A stretch of 64,000 bases of DNA from the NCBI GenBank assembly GCA_029582265.1, contig CM055822.1, forward strand, positions 44,503,936-44,567,935. Reading direction: 5' to 3'. Made by a program: the position numbers and the translations under genes. The stretch comes from Zoroaster sp. YZ-2022 (taxonomy: Eukaryota; Echinodermata; Asteroidea; Forcipulatida; Zoroasteridae). Shown here in pieces: positions 36,314 through 48,335 of the stretch; position 1 is the stretch's first letter, and every line of letters begins with the position of its first letter. The notes beneath the pieces are model-generated. The model was not told the DNA's origin. It was given only the letters and a program-made list of their open reading frames with translations, and did not search any database.

Positions 36314-36634
36314 CAGGGCCGGATTTAGACATGTGGAGGCCCCTGGGCAGCCTTCAGTAGTGGAGGCCACACTCTACCTTAGAATACTAAAAACTAAAAG
36401 GTGATAAGAGTCACAAGACATAGTTGCAGTCATACATAAAGTATTTTTTTCAAGTAGAAAGAATCTGAATAAGCAAGCAAGCAGGTCAATCATGATCAAT
36501 CATAACAAGAATATAGTACAGTACATATATTTACAGACCAGCCTACAGTTCAGGTCAGGCTACATTTTTTCTTACAATTTTTATTCATGAAATATGTGGA
36601 GGCCCCAGCTTGTCCAGTCCTAAATCCGGCCCTG
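36314..36634. mobile_element. hAT-type MITE, 8-bp target duplication
   Basis: 321 bp with inverted ends CAGGGCCGGATTTAGACATG and the inverse of AGTCCTAAATCCGGCCCTG, flanked by ATTTTGAC (36306-36313) and ATTTTGTC (36635-36642), an 8-bp duplication with one mismatch. CAGGG ends with 8-bp duplications are typical of hAT. Confidence 0.88.
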
Positions 36635-37186
36635 ATTTTGTCCCGCAATTTAGCTATCCGAATTCCAGCGCGCATATGCACACAATAAACAGATCCATCT
36701 GCATACTGTATACATGTACATGTCAGTTCGAATGTACGAGGTCGTAATGCACAAAAACCATATCCCTGACTCAGTTATTGATTTCGCTGTACAGTGTACA
36801 TGTACATGTGCGGGGCCGGGGACGGCGCACCGTGTGTGTTGAATTTCTCGGGTACGGGATGGGAGTACCGTGTTAAGTGCGCACTACGACAACAGCCTTG
36901 GGTTAAGGCTACTTAGATTGTTGATTGCCATGGTAATTATAAAACCTCACTTTGTGGCTATAGTTGATCATACAGGTTGGATTCAATCAAATTAGTTCAA
37001 AATATGTCATCATACCATGTTGAAAAACAGCCACAACAACGAACATCGCGCGTCGCCTCAAACCTGCGAGTCGGCATTTTTATTTTTATTTATTTATCAG
37101 GATTTCGGCCTGGTCGCCGAAAGCCTATTGTTTTCTTTCGATTATTATTTCGAACAACAACCAACAACAACCAACAACAAACAACT

Positions 37187-37425
37187 AAATTTATAGAGCA
37201 CCAAATTATTATCAGAGCACATTATTATCCTGGTCATTGGGCCAATATCACTCCTTAAGCTTTCTCAGCTCCCTGGGGAGCATACAGCTCAGAGCTACCG
37301 CAGCGCATCGGAAGCTTCTCCAATCACAGGTTACCCACTTAAACTCCTGGGTGAAGAGAAGCACTGTACAGTAAAGTGTCTTGCTCAACGACACAAGTAC
37401 CATGGTCGCAGCTGTTTTTCATTAA
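37187..37425 (-). mobile_element. tRNA-derived SINE, copy 1 (head lost)
   Basis: Shares with 56309-56665 the segments TCAGCTCCCTGGGGAG, ATACAGCTC, ACCCACTTAAACTCCTGGGT and GTGTCTTGCTCAACGACACA in the same order. The tRNA-like head present in the other copy is missing beyond 37425. Confidence 0.8.
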
Positions 37426-37889
37426 AGTATATCGATTGACAGGTATTGAAAAAATCTTTTGTCTATTATTCTTATTCTTTACAAGGACAATAATAAGGAC
37501 AAAGCAAGCACATAATCTACAATGAATTGATAATACCAGGAAGGGACCTATAGTGATTTTTATGTATATTCATCGATTACTTGATCATCGATATAGAGTT
37601 TCATTAAAGTTTCAGACGAACCTGGGGACTAGCTTGACCCAAGGATTTGAATGCGAAATACGCAATAATGAAGATCGTCATGGGTACGACAGGCACCCCG
37701 CCCTCCCGGTTTGGACTGCCCAATCACAGATGATCCAATACAAATGCGTCGTGCCCAAAATGGACACTGACTGCTAATAATATAGGCCTACTCGCTCACT
37801 AGGCTGTCCACCATGGTGACGCATAACAGTAAAAACGGACAATATAAGGGCGGGCATTCATCTGCATCCATCATCATTATAGTTGTTAT

Positions 37890-38290
37890 TCCAAAATCTC
37901 GTACCTCCACAGCATCAGATGTCCTTTTTAGCTTCATATGCTCTTGAACTCTTTACCTGCCTCTGTTGTGAATGTTTTGTGGTCAGTCCTTCAAATCTAA
38001 CGTCCATCACAGCATCAGAGGTCATTTTAAGCTTATAATGCCAGGCTCTGGAACTCGTTACATACCCGCCTCTGTTGTGAATGTTCCAACTCCTCAGTTC
38101 GTCAAATCTGATTTACATCATCATCCGATTAATCTGTCACCTGCTCAGAATATTATGAACTTTAGCTTGCGCATCCCTAATGCTTCTTGTTCTCTTGGGC
38201 AGTATTTAAATTTAACATTTAACAAATATACAGCGACAAATTACATCATTATTCTACACACAAAAAAAAAAATAGGAGACGAGCTGTGAA
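37890..38290 (+). repeat. Duplicated LINE-like 3' fragment
   Basis: Two ~102-bp units (from ACAGCATCAG at 37910 and 38012) both carry CTGCCTCTGTTGTGAATGTT. Translated pieces such as IPASVVNV and FKSNVHHS resemble the end of a LINE reverse transcriptase. An A-run follows at 38262-38272. Weak evidence. Confidence 0.35.
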
Positions 38291-38589
38291 CGGAATTCAG
38301 ACTACCTGCAAGAAAATGTACTGCACAGTATACGTTAAAGTGCAGTGAATATCCGACAAGAGAAAATTCATCACGGCATAACTCCATCAGAATGTATTCT
38401 ATCAATCTAAAGTATCTCTTTAATCACTAATGGTTATAATTATTATTTTTAAATTGACAGAATTGTTGCAAATACATATTGTGTCTATACTAGCTAGCCA
38501 CAACATTTTGAACATGTGGTGAAAAGGCAGACAACATCAAAACTAACCAAGATGTCGCTGGGTTGTAGAGTGATCTCAACAAACTGATT

Positions 38590-39193
38590 GGAGTTGGACA
38601 CATGGTGCTGAGTAAGACCCACCAAGGGTAACCTTAGCTAGGTGCTGGGCTGTGTTGTATGTGGGTGAACCTCTGGAGGCGACGATAGGACGTAGAGGAA
38701 CATCGGGTTTGTGGATCTTCGGCTGGCCAAAGAACCTGGGGCAGGATGAGCTGGAGGGTCTGAGGTGTCGGTAGAGTTGGATGGTGAGGGCATCGGCACG
38801 GTGTAGAGCAAGGAGTTTGCTGGCAACTCTTTTCTCTATGGATGGGATGGGGTTCTTCTTGAGGGGCGGTATGAACCAGATAATAAAATGTCACTTACCT
38901 CGGCGGTGTATTGCGATCGATCCATGATGACTGTAGCGTTGCCTTTCTCCACGGTAAGGCTGTGGATAGAGCTGTCCCGTCTGATGTCATGTAGAGCAGA
39001 AAGCTCTCCCTTGCATGGAGAGGTTGGGCTTAGCTGGCTTGGCTCTACGCAACACTTCACTCATCTGCATCCGGACGTCGTCAGCTTCTGTTTTGTTGAG
39101 TCGTCGTAAGGATGGTTCCACCGACTGGATGATCTCTTCTTTTGGGATGGATTTGGGCGTAAGAGTGAAATTCATACTCAATGACTTTTCCAC
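38590..39193 (-). pseudogene. Penelope-like element fragment
   Basis: In three frames the minus strand gives VEPSLRRLNKTEADDVRMQM, then HDIRRDSSIHSLTVEKGNAT and VIMDRSQY, then FGQPKIHKPDVPLRPIVASR with GSPTYN. This is the N-terminal and fingers region of Penelope-type reverse transcriptases (DKGNATV and GLPKIHK..PLRPIVS signatures). The palm with its catalytic aspartates and the GIY-YIG domain are absent. Frameshifts near 39000 and 38840 confirm it is dead. Confidence 0.8.
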
Positions 39194-39335
39194 ATACGGG
39201 TATGAACGTTTGCCCGATCTGTGAGGCCTCTCTTATCCACCATACTTTGTATATGGGATGTTGAGGGGGGGGGGGCGGGGGGGAGCGGGTCACTGCACCG
39301 ATTTTGAAGCCGAACGATGACCAGAAACCAATGAC
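39183..39335. mobile_element. GTCTCCGGTTTCTGGTC MITE family, 3' part
   Basis: Contains GACTTTTCCACATACGGGTA, TGAACGTTTGCCCGAT, ACCATACTTTGTATATGGGA and the right end TTTTGAAGCCG ... ATGACCAGAAACC. A G-run interrupts it at 39265-39287. It abuts the Penelope fragment. Confidence 0.7.
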
Positions 39336-39339
39336 ACAA

Positions 39340-40734
39340 AACAAAACTGGTTGATAAACCAGGATATAAAACCCATAAATCTATACAGGATTACTCCCAA
39401 TGAGGTCCTTCAATAAAAAGATTGGAACTAAAGACAGTTACAACCAGATTAAATCAATAAATATTTAAACATGAAAACAAACAAATTCTGACCAATTTAG
39501 ACCAGGGCAATAAATGGATTGGAAGACCTGAATAAAACACGATAAAAATAAGACACCCTTCAAGATGGTACTCTGAAAAGAGTAAGAAGAGGAATACAAA
39601 AATCAACATTGCACAGGAAAAGAAAAAAAGTTATTGAGTTTGTAGAAAGCAAACTCAAGATGTTCGAGTGTGCATCGTATGTGATGACGTCAACATCTAA
39701 AGTTGCTAAAAGACAGAGAGTTACTGCAGAAGATATGAGTTATATAATATATAATAATAATATATAATTAAAATGACATACATGTAAAATATGTGCTATA
39801 CTGAATACATTAACTTCCATGTACATGTACCACAGTATCTTCGTTTGCATGTATTTTCAAAACTATTGAGCTTGGCTTTAACTTGAACCAGGAATTACCA
39901 CTGAAAATTGTGCATATATTTTCAGGTTCATGAAGTGTGTCAAATCTGTATTGGTGTATTTCTGTACAATCCTTTTACCCAGTACTGGGTAATTGGTCAT
40001 GTATGTCTACGCATTTTATTGGATACCAATGAACTCTCCATGTCACATGATGTCAAGGTGAAAGTTTACACAAGGAAACTGTTTGCGTCACGTTTTACCA
40101 TTTGAGCCAACGCCCTGTACCACTGTTGATGGGTTGAAGATTTAGCCAACTTTAATTCAGCTAAATTCTGTTTATAAACCACCAGACAGTACTTATAATT
40201 GAATACTTTAGACATAAAATTCTCAAACATTTCTATACATGTACCATACCTTGTGAATACTGGTTTATCAGCACAATTTATTTTTAATTTCCTTTTGTTT
40301 TGAAGGCATGAAGTAAAATGTCCAAAGTTGTATAATGATGAAAGCAAACTTTTTGTTTTTTGTTTGTTTGTTTTTTATTGTTTCTGGAAACCGTGGAATA
40401 CCCTCTTTGGGGGTGGTGTTATTCTTTACTAGAAGTGTTCAATAGTATTAAATTTGTGACAATTATTCTTGTACAATAAAACACCACTGCAACATTCCTT
40501 GGTATGGCAAACATTCAGATACAACCATTTAATTTGTTTCCCAATTTTGTTGCATACAATTGATATTATACATGTACATGTAGTTCACAAAGGCCAAGTA
40601 CACTGAATGTTGTGGATCCCATGATATTTGTTATAGCTTGAGGGTATAGTTACAGTGGTGTCATATACTGTTTGTATCCCTGTCAGTTTACATGTGTGCT
40701 TTTACTAACAAAACATACACCCATCACAACTTCT
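39340..40734. other. no gene recognised
   Basis: AT-rich sequence with ATATAATA-type low complexity near 39740-39765. No supported exon. Confidence 0.4.
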
Positions 40735-40890
40735 AAGTTCCCCCTAATATTTTTTAGAATATCTCAACAAGTATTGCATGAATTTTAAAAATTCCAACAG
40801 CAAATGACAGAATGACATTTTCTACACAGCTCGTAATGAAATGGTTGAAATTCAATCATGCATGCATAATTGACAGTGATTTGAATGAAA
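40735..40890 (+). repeat. dispersed repeat, copy 1 (inverse of 61528-61682)
   Basis: Shares AACTTCTAAGTTCCCCCTAA, GAATATCTCAACAA and GTTGAAATTCAATCATGCAT with the reverse complement of 61528-61682. Family unknown. Confidence 0.75.
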
Positions 40891-41399
40891 ATTTGCATAT
40901 GCATGAAAGGTCACATACATCGACCATGCAAACAGGCCAAGACGTTACTATGGAAGGCAAGGTGGCGCGGCCGTGGACAGGAATGAATGGCGCCCGCAGC
41001 GGCGGTTGGTTTATCAAATCACAGCGGATCCTATAACGTCACATTTATTCAATGATCCCAATTGAAGAGGTCACCAATTACCGTACTCCCGAACACCTAG
41101 TGTTTGTCAATACAAACACTTCTCTCCATTTTTTTTGTCCTCTTTAAAATAAGATGTATAGTTTGCTTGACTAGTTTTGATTACATCAATAAACAAAACT
41201 ATGAAAATTCCTGTAAATTCTCGTGACTTTCATTCTGAAATTGTCCATGGAAGTTTTCCAACAAACCAGACAGTACGGATTAACCTTCACAATTTGCACA
41301 AATATCACAGGTACAAATGGTTTTTCATTAGGCCCGAAAAAGTGTCCAGTTTCTGGTTTCTCTGCGCGTCGCCTCAGACCCGCGCGTCGGCATTTTTTG

Positions 41400-41431
<32 letters not shown>

Positions 41432-41521
41432 ATTTTATTTTATTTATTTTTGCTATGAAACGATGTCCAATTGCAGCCAAAATTGCTGGATCGATTGGAT
41501 TTCTGCCGTGTTGTGTTTTAA

Positions 41522-43259
41522 AGGGATTCTACAGGATTGGTAGAGCTGACAAAACAGTTGCAAACAGTATTAACACTTTGTGTGATCCACCATATGCATG
41601 AAGTAACAAACCTATGGAAGTTTGAGCTCAATTGGTCATCTGAGTTACGAAAAAATAGTGAAAACCGATCCCGTTTTTTCACAAAATCGTTGGAACGTCC
41701 CGGCTTGCAAATCGAGAACTATTTTAGGAAATACGAGTTAATCGCATAAACAGTCGTTGGTAAAGTGCGTGCTGGCCCGTGAATCAGGCTGCAATGCAGT
41801 TGTACCCACTGATCTCTATTATACCACAGAGAAAGGTTTATAATTATACTGACAGAAACACACTCACAGCAGACTACCTCCGGGAACGAATCAGACTACT
41901 GCAGCACAGTAGCCGATTCACGGAAACGACCGATTGCAAATGCTGTTCTTGGCTGTCTAATTTCGGTCAACTGAGGCGACATTGCAACTTATTAAAATAA
42001 TAATTTCGATTGTTGCAATCGAAATCAGCTGTTGCGTTTTTGAAGGTCTTCAGATACATTTTCTTCGAATATGACAGCATTTCAGACGGAAATATTTCAC
42101 AGGAAGATTGGTACAACCACAAGTATCAACTTTCCCTCAAGTGCTCGCCGGCCGTTTTTGCGCTATAACAGGAGCTGCCAGTCGACAACTGGCACGCGTA
42201 ACTCAATGAACGGGGGCATATACCGTTGCATAATCGGACTCTAGCATTCCCCAAAATTCTTTCAGATGGTCTAGAGGTTGTATATAACCATTTCAGGGGC
42301 GATCCAGGAATTTTTAAGGGGGGGTCAAGTTTTTCATTTTGTTTATGTCTGATAATAACCACCTGTTATGTTTTGTATTATTTGGGGTTTTGACCCCCCC
42401 CACCCCTGGATCCGCGTCGGAATTCCCATAATATATTTCCGCCCTTTTCAGGGGCGGATTCATGATTTTGTGCAGGGGGTAGGTTTTTCTTTTTCTTTAT
42501 GTCCGAAAATAATCCCCTGTTATGTTTGTTATTATTTTTGGTTTTGACCCCCTAACCCCCCCCCCCCCTGGAGCCGCGCCTGAATTCCCATAATATAATT
42601 CGGCCCTTTTTAGGGGCGTATCCATGAATGTTTGCAGGGGAAAAAAGGGGGATGGGGTGCCTAAATGGGCAGTCAAAACCTACTCTTCCTCCGTTTACAG
42701 CTAGATACGCTATGCTTGACTGCAAAGAGCGTGCCAAACAATTATTACTTCCAGACATTGCTCCCTTCACGCCACGTGAGTCAAACAGTTGTTTTCAGGC
42801 AAGTCAAACAGCTGTTTTCAGTCAGGCTTGCTCCAAAGCACCCCCCAACCCCCAGACCTAGTAGTAAACAACTCATTCATAAAAAACCTACAATGTTTCA
42901 AATGCTCGTTGACGTAGCCTGTCTGGCGGCTGCGGTCAATTACCTCTGAGGATTAGGTTGCTTTGTGTACAATTTCGATGGGGAAATCCCTTGGCAGTGC
43001 TGACCTGGCCTACTTGTAATCAAGGCCACTACTAAACGACTGAATGGTGGCCACTCAAACTCTGCAATATGTTTCTCAAGCGTATAATGTACAAAGTCAT
43101 GGAAAATGGGTTTCAACTAAATTCATACGCAAAATAATTTACAAAAACGTTTAATTGACCAGTCGGCGACTGGTAGTTTCAGCACTTGAGGGAACAATAA
43201 GCTTTCAGATTGACACTAAGCAATTTTGTTTTGATCCTTACCAATCCTATAGAGTTCCT
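41522..43259. mobile_element. 1.74-kb TTAA-flanked element (Kolobok-like), non-coding
   Basis: Ends AGGGATTCTACAGGATTGG and the inverse of CCAATCCTATAGAGTTCCT, with TTAA at 41518-41521 and 43260-43263. Internal inverted arms include CTCAAGTGCT at 42137 / AGCACTTGAG near 43180 and CCAGTCG / CGACTGG pairs. No transposase is seen, and other repeats sit inside (42291-42660). AGGG ends with TTAA suggest Kolobok or a related type. Confidence 0.75.
42291..42660. repeat. Tandem GGGGCGGATCCAGG MITE-like units
   Basis: Two ~155-bp units and a partial third. Each opens CAGGGGCGGAT and closes CCCCTGGAKCCGCG...GAATTCCCATAATAT, with a conserved TTTATGTCYGAAAATAA and TGTTATGTTT middle. The ends are complementary to each other. 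Confidence 0.75.
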
Positions 43260-43869
43260 TTAATCGACTTTTTCACATAGGGTATGAACGTTTACATGAT
43301 TTCTTTACCGCTATATTTTGTATATGGGAAACTTGGTCCTCACGTATGTATCACGCATTTCCTGTTGGCAAAAAAAAGAAAGAAAAAGATTACACCAACA
43401 TTTTTAAAAAGCGAGTCAGCGCACCGATTTTGAAGCTGACCTGTGACCTATGAGCAGAAACCAGATACTTTTATGACTGCTTTGACCATTTCCTTTCTTG
43501 TGAATGCGATTATTTAAAAAAAATGTTTTAATGGTTTTAATTTACACTTGACCAGTTTTAAATACGATCAAATTATCTGCAATTTATTACCCCTTTTTTA
43601 GAAGAAAAAATGCTTAAAAGACTAAAATATGGTCGTCGCACCTGGGAATCAGAAATCAACTGAGAATTACTCCATTTGCGCAGTTTTTGGGGATAAAATA
43701 ATTTATTTTCTTAATTATAAAAATGTTGTTTATAATTTGACCGATTTCTTAAAAATGTTCTCCATAATTTTGCTATAAACGTAAACAACTTCTTGCCGAT
43801 TACCTTTCTCCTCCGTGTGCGTTTGTTTTTCCAAAACTAATTTCCCACAATTCATTGCGTGCACAATTC

Positions 43870-44040
43870 CAATAAGGCTTTAAATCGATTTTTTTTTTTT
43901 TTTTTTTAAATCAGTTGCAATGTCGCCCTCAGTTAACCGAAATTAAACAGCCAAGAATAGCATTTGCAATAGGTAATGTACAGTCGTATCCGTGAATTGA
44001 CTGTAGTGCTGGAGTATTCTGATTCGTTCCCGAAAGTACT
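43870..44040. repeat. inverted copy of 41870-42000
   Basis: CAGTTGCAATGTCGCCCTCA ... GCCAAGAATAGCATTTGCAA ... CTGATTCGTTCCCG is the reverse complement, with changes, of the segment at 41870-42000 inside the TTAA element. A related element fragment therefore lies in opposite orientation nearby. Confidence 0.7.
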
Positions 44041-44267
44041 CTGACTAAAGACTACGAAAGTGGTCCCTATAGACTGTTGAACATCGTAACATTATAAGCC
44101 TGATTCCTGGCCAATAAATGGATTCAATTTTTTTCTGAATATCATTCCCAGAACAAACTAAGATAATTTAGGGACCATTATAAGATGCAATGTATATGCG
44201 TATCTACTGTGAACAACACACTACGTCGTGTTACGTCACATTCGTATAATGCAGACGTTTACCAGCC

Positions 44268-44390
44268 ACCTTCAGGCCAAAACAAAATCAGTTTCTGGTC
44301 TCCGCGCGTCGCCTCAGACACGCGCATTTTTAGTTTTCTTTTGTTTGCAAAAAATTACCACCAAATTGCAGCCAAAATTGCTTTCGAATT
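44268..44390. mobile_element. GTCTCCGGTTTCTGGTC MITE family, 5' fragment
   Basis: CAGTTTCTGGTCTCCGCGCG, TCGCCTCAGACACGCGC and AATTGCAGCCAAAATTGCT mark another truncated member. Confidence 0.7.
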
Positions 44391-45067
44391 TTAATTCATC
44401 AAAACATTTCAGAAAATTACTAATGCTTTATTTATAGGTTACACAGCCTTTTAATTGGCACGAGTTAACTGGAAAATGAGCCGTCTACAACAGGAACAAA
44501 TAAAGGGTTTAAGCTTAGATCTACTCATTGATTTAAATTTATCCTGAATAGAAACAGAGTATGCATTTGTCTTAGGCCTATTAATGTTATTTGATTTACT
44601 TGTTTATTTATTGTTTATTTCTTTGTTTGTTTCTCTGTTTTGGGTGTCATCTTTATGAGAGACGTAGGATTCTGATTGGTTGTGCGTTGCAATATTTCAT
44701 TATACAGTGCGTATCAAAAAAAAGGTAATCCGAATTCAGGGGGTTGATATGCCAAGGTTATTTAGTTTGACAATTTACATGTAGTTTACCAAAGAAGAGG
44801 AACTCCTCAGCTTTCCATTGATACCTTTATTGACCCATTGCTGTCACACATGACCGAGTACATTGTTATTGAAAATGGCAAATTCAAATCGCATTTTTGC
44901 AAGTTTGGGTAATCAGTTCAAGGCAGTCTGAAATGGACGCATCACTTGACTACCTAGTTGATTATCTAAGATTGTTAAGCTGGTGCGGTAATCGTCCGTT
45001 ACGAAATCCTTTTCTTCAAGTTGGGTATTTAAGAAGGGCCTGGGTTTAGGGACAGGCAGTTGGAAAG

Positions 45068-46234
45068 ATGGTACAACTAACGACTGAACAGCGAACTTTC
45101 GTGGTTACAACATTTCAGCAAACTCGCGATGCTTTCAGGAACGTTTCCCAGAACGGGAGCCCCCAGCAGCCAAAACCATCTGGGCGAATGTTAGAAAATA
45201 TCAAGAGTATGGCACTAGCCTCAACCGCAACAAGGGAATTCTGGCAGGAGGCGCACAGGGCGATCAGAAGGGAACATTGCAGCAGTAAGGCAGCAACTTT
45301 TGGAGCATCCTATGGACACCAGCACAAGGCGAAATGGGCTGGGATTGCCTTCGGCGACATTCAACAGAATCACGAGATTGGACCTCCACCACCATCCATA
45401 TCGGATTCACATCCGACATCAACTTACGCCAGGAGATTTTGCTAGAAGGCTGGCGTTTGCCAGATGGTTGATAGCCGGTACCGAGAGAGATGTCAATTTT
45501 CTGCGGAATCTCGTAATCGGCGACGAAGCTGCTTTCTCCATGAACGGCAAGGTCAATAAACATAATGTTCTTGAATATGCACCAGCAAGACATCCCCAGA
45601 ATTCAATTTTGAGGTTAACATGAGTCGACAAAAGTGGACTGTTTGGTTAGGACTTTGTGGAAGTGGTCAGCTGATCGGACCGTTTTTCTTTCAAAGGAAT
45701 GTGAATGGTAACATGTATCTGCAGATGCTCAATGATAACGTTTTACCGCAGCTGCAGGAACACTTTGAGCGACAGGTTCGTGGGGTCATCAGGCAGCTCT
45801 GTTTTTTAATTTTGTTTTATGTAAGTCGCCCATCACAAGGCCAAAAGGCCACTCAAGGTGAGGGCTAGCAAGAAAATTAGTCAAGTTAAGGGTGGGCCCA
45901 AGACGGCGCCCCAGCACATCGCCTTATCGCTGTCCGAGATCGTCTGAGGGAAGTCTTTGGCGAACGAGTCATCGCCGTCAACCATGAGGTGGAATGGCCA
46001 CCAAGATAACCTGACCTCACACCATGTGATTATTTCCTTTGGGGACATTTGAAGAACAAGGTGTTTGCAACTCCTCCCCGTGATCTTGATGAATTGCAGG
46101 GCTGTATTCAAAATGAAGTGGATGCTTTACGCAATGTTCTGGCTATGGTGAGACGAGCAGTGCAGGACATGCTCCGTCGTTGCCAGCTTTGTGTCGAAAG
46201 GGGAGGTGGACATGTTGAAGGTGTGGGTGCATAA
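45068..46234 (+). pseudogene. mariner/Tc1-like transposase pseudogene
   Basis: Opens MVQLTTEQRTFVVTTFQQTR (helix-turn-helix start). After a frame change near 45135 comes LTPGDFARRLAFARW and NLVIGDEAAFSMNGKVNKHN with the first catalytic Asp. After another shift near 45603 comes KWTVWLGLCGSGQLIGPFFF, then WAQDGAPAH (second Asp), and PDLTPCDYFLWGHLK (third acidic residue Asp). It ends QLCVERGGGHVEGVGA at TAA 46232-46234. Defects are two frameshifts, a ~90-bp insertion before WAQDG and a TAA in the WPPR.PDL segment. The family performs TA-directed cut-and-paste transposition; this copy cannot. Confidence 0.88.
45802..45890. repeat. ~90-bp insertion inside the mariner transposase
   Basis: T-rich start (TTTTTTAATTTTGTTTTATG) followed by AAGTCGCCCATCACAAGGCC and AAGGTGAGGGCTAGC. 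Its removal restores the codon context leading into WAQDGAPAH. It introduces a TAG. Possibly a short retroposed fragment in reverse orientation. Confidence 0.65.
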
Positions 46235-46549
46235 AAGGTCAATGTTAGAAGAGATTCTTCTTGAATAATGTCCAGTCATTCCTAAAGAAAATCTGGTTTA
46301 TCATACTGACTTTCACTGATTATCCTGCCTTGCACTGATTAGCCAAACTTGCAAAAATGCGATTTGAATTTGTCATTTTCAATAACAATGTACTCGGTCA
46401 TGTGTGACAGCAATGGGTCAATAAAGGTATCAATGGAAAGCTGAGGAGTTCCTCTTCTTTGGTAAACTACATGTAAATTGTCAAACTAAATAACCTTGGC
46501 ATATTAACCCCCTGAATTCGGATTACCTTTTTTTTGATACGCACTGTAT

Positions 46550-47429
46550 ATTACGCACACTAATTTCAATATACTTCGCTACGGATAAACGCCACTGGTA
46601 AAAGAAACTAAACAAAATCTGCGATTCCCTCATGAAAAACACTACCTACAGTCTGAATGGAATCTTCGAGAGAAGCTCTTTGTGCAACATGCATTTTACA
46701 TGTGATACGAAAGAAGATAATAAATTAAACTTTAAAAAATGGTTCTCTTGTTCATACCTGAAACCTTCAGTGAGGTATTAATTAAGTTAATTTCAACATA
46801 CTTGATTGTGATAAATAACTTTGGACTTGAAAAAGGGGGATAAATTCCAGTAAAATCTGGTAAACCTTTTTTTTTAAACATGCAATGAAATACATTTACA
46901 GAAAAAAACAAATGTGTAACTTGTACACAACGGGCGTTTACAAGTTGCACTGCACGCTCGTCTGATTTCATGCCCACGCCCTCAATGTTCACTATGGATT
47001 ATTGTACCCTTGTCTGCACATATCTCTTGATTCTTATGCATTTTATTAAAAGTGTATACATGCTCAACAAAACCCACCTCGTTATGAGTTTTCTTTATGT
47101 GTATTAGGCCCTATAAATAGTATGGTTTAATTCATTTTGTGAAGTCACCATACATAACCTCATGCAGGTCCAAACCCAGAGAGTGTAAAGGGTGCACTTT
47201 CAAATCACCCATTTTTGCGAATTCATGACCCAGAATGGCTCATTTAAGCTGTGAATTTTGAACGTTTTTTTGGCTGAGGACCACAGACTCCTCCCTCCGG
47301 AATTCGCGCATTCATTATTCACGGCGTCAGACTTCGCGGTCCACATATTATACAGCTGTGCGTCTGCTTCGACCAAACCCCTTTTCAGACCATTTTCAAG
47401 GTGGACATTTTTTAATATAGGCTCACGGT
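46550..47429. other. no gene recognised
   Basis: AT-rich tract with no supported feature. Confidence 0.4.
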
Positions 47430-47640
47430 TCAGATCCAGATGTAGCAGTGGAAGAGCATCCCCCGGCATCGGTCCAAACATCCCCCGATCTGGTAGATCG
47501 AATTATTCTGTCATATGTGTCCTCAAACAAAGGAAAGTTCGGATATGTTTGTTCCTGTTCAGTTTCTACTTTGATTACATTACATGAAACCAAAAACAAT
47601 AACAGGTATTATGTTTCACTCCACGGTTTTATGTCTCGGA
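47430..47640 (-). repeat. inverted copy of the satellite 3' flank repeat
   Basis: CAGATCCAGATGTAGCAGTG, then AAAGGAAAGTTCGGATATGT and GATTACATTACATGAAACC are collinear with the reverse complement of 58361-58606 and 53195-53427. No 44-bp satellite units are attached here. Confidence 0.65.
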
Positions 47641-47835
47641 TCTAGAGGCCTAGATATGCTCACCCCCTCAAAACAAAAATAATGAAATAAAATGTAAAAG
47701 AAAATGCTCTCACAATGTGCCCATGCAATGCAAAACTATAGCCTGTAGAATAAAAGCCTGTAGAATAAAATGTGATTGGTGGATGATATTGTTAGAATGT
47801 TGATAAAGAGAGTTCAGAGTTAGTTAAACAGAGCT

Positions 47836-48335
47836 NNNNNNNNNNNNNNNNNNNNNNNNNNNNNNNNNNNNNNNNNNNNNNNNNNNNNNNNNNNNNNNNN
47901 NNNNNNNNNNNNNNNNNNNNNNNNNNNNNNNNNNNNNNNNNNNNNNNNNNNNNNNNNNNNNNNNNNNNNNNNNNNNNNNNNNNNNNNNNNNNNNNNNNNN
48001 NNNNNNNNNNNNNNNNNNNNNNNNNNNNNNNNNNNNNNNNNNNNNNNNNNNNNNNNNNNNNNNNNNNNNNNNNNNNNNNNNNNNNNNNNNNNNNNNNNNN
48101 NNNNNNNNNNNNNNNNNNNNNNNNNNNNNNNNNNNNNNNNNNNNNNNNNNNNNNNNNNNNNNNNNNNNNNNNNNNNNNNNNNNNNNNNNNNNNNNNNNNN
48201 NNNNNNNNNNNNNNNNNNNNNNNNNNNNNNNNNNNNNNNNNNNNNNNNNNNNNNNNNNNNNNNNNNNNNNNNNNNNNNNNNNNNNNNNNNNNNNNNNNNN
48301 NNNNNNNNNNNNNNNNNNNNNNNNNNNNNNNNNNN
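47836..48335. other. assembly gap (500 N)
   Basis: Exactly 500 N; a fixed-size scaffold gap. Confidence 0.99.

Larger units (their letters stand above)
41330..43475. mobile_element. GTCTCCGGTTTCTGGTC MITE, split by a TTAA element
   Basis: The left half (41330-41521: CCAGTTTCTGGTTTCTCTGC, TTGCAGCCAAAATTGCTGGA, TTCTGCCGTGTTGTGTTTTA) is separated from the right half (43260-43475: TCGACTTTTTCACATAGGGT through GAGCAGAAACCAGATACTT) by 1738 bp bordered by TTAA. Removing the insert and one TTAA gives the uninterrupted order seen at 27960-27990. Confidence 0.85.
44705..46546 (+). mobile_element. mariner-like transposon with 222-bp inverted repeats
   Basis: 1842 bp flanked by TA (44703-44704 and 46547-46548). 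The left repeat 44705-44926 and right repeat 46325-46546 are near-identical inverted copies beginning CAGTGCGTATCAAAAAAAAG. A broken transposase lies between. TA duplication and transposase type place it in Tc1/mariner. Confidence 0.92.

Noticed and set aside
40066..40347. 93-codon minus-strand open frame
   Set aside because: No signal peptide, domain or flanking splice signals; AT-rich chance frame.
47200..47481. 93-codon open frame with varied composition
   Set aside because: It overlaps the dispersed repeat shared with the satellite flank, and no splice sites or domain were found.
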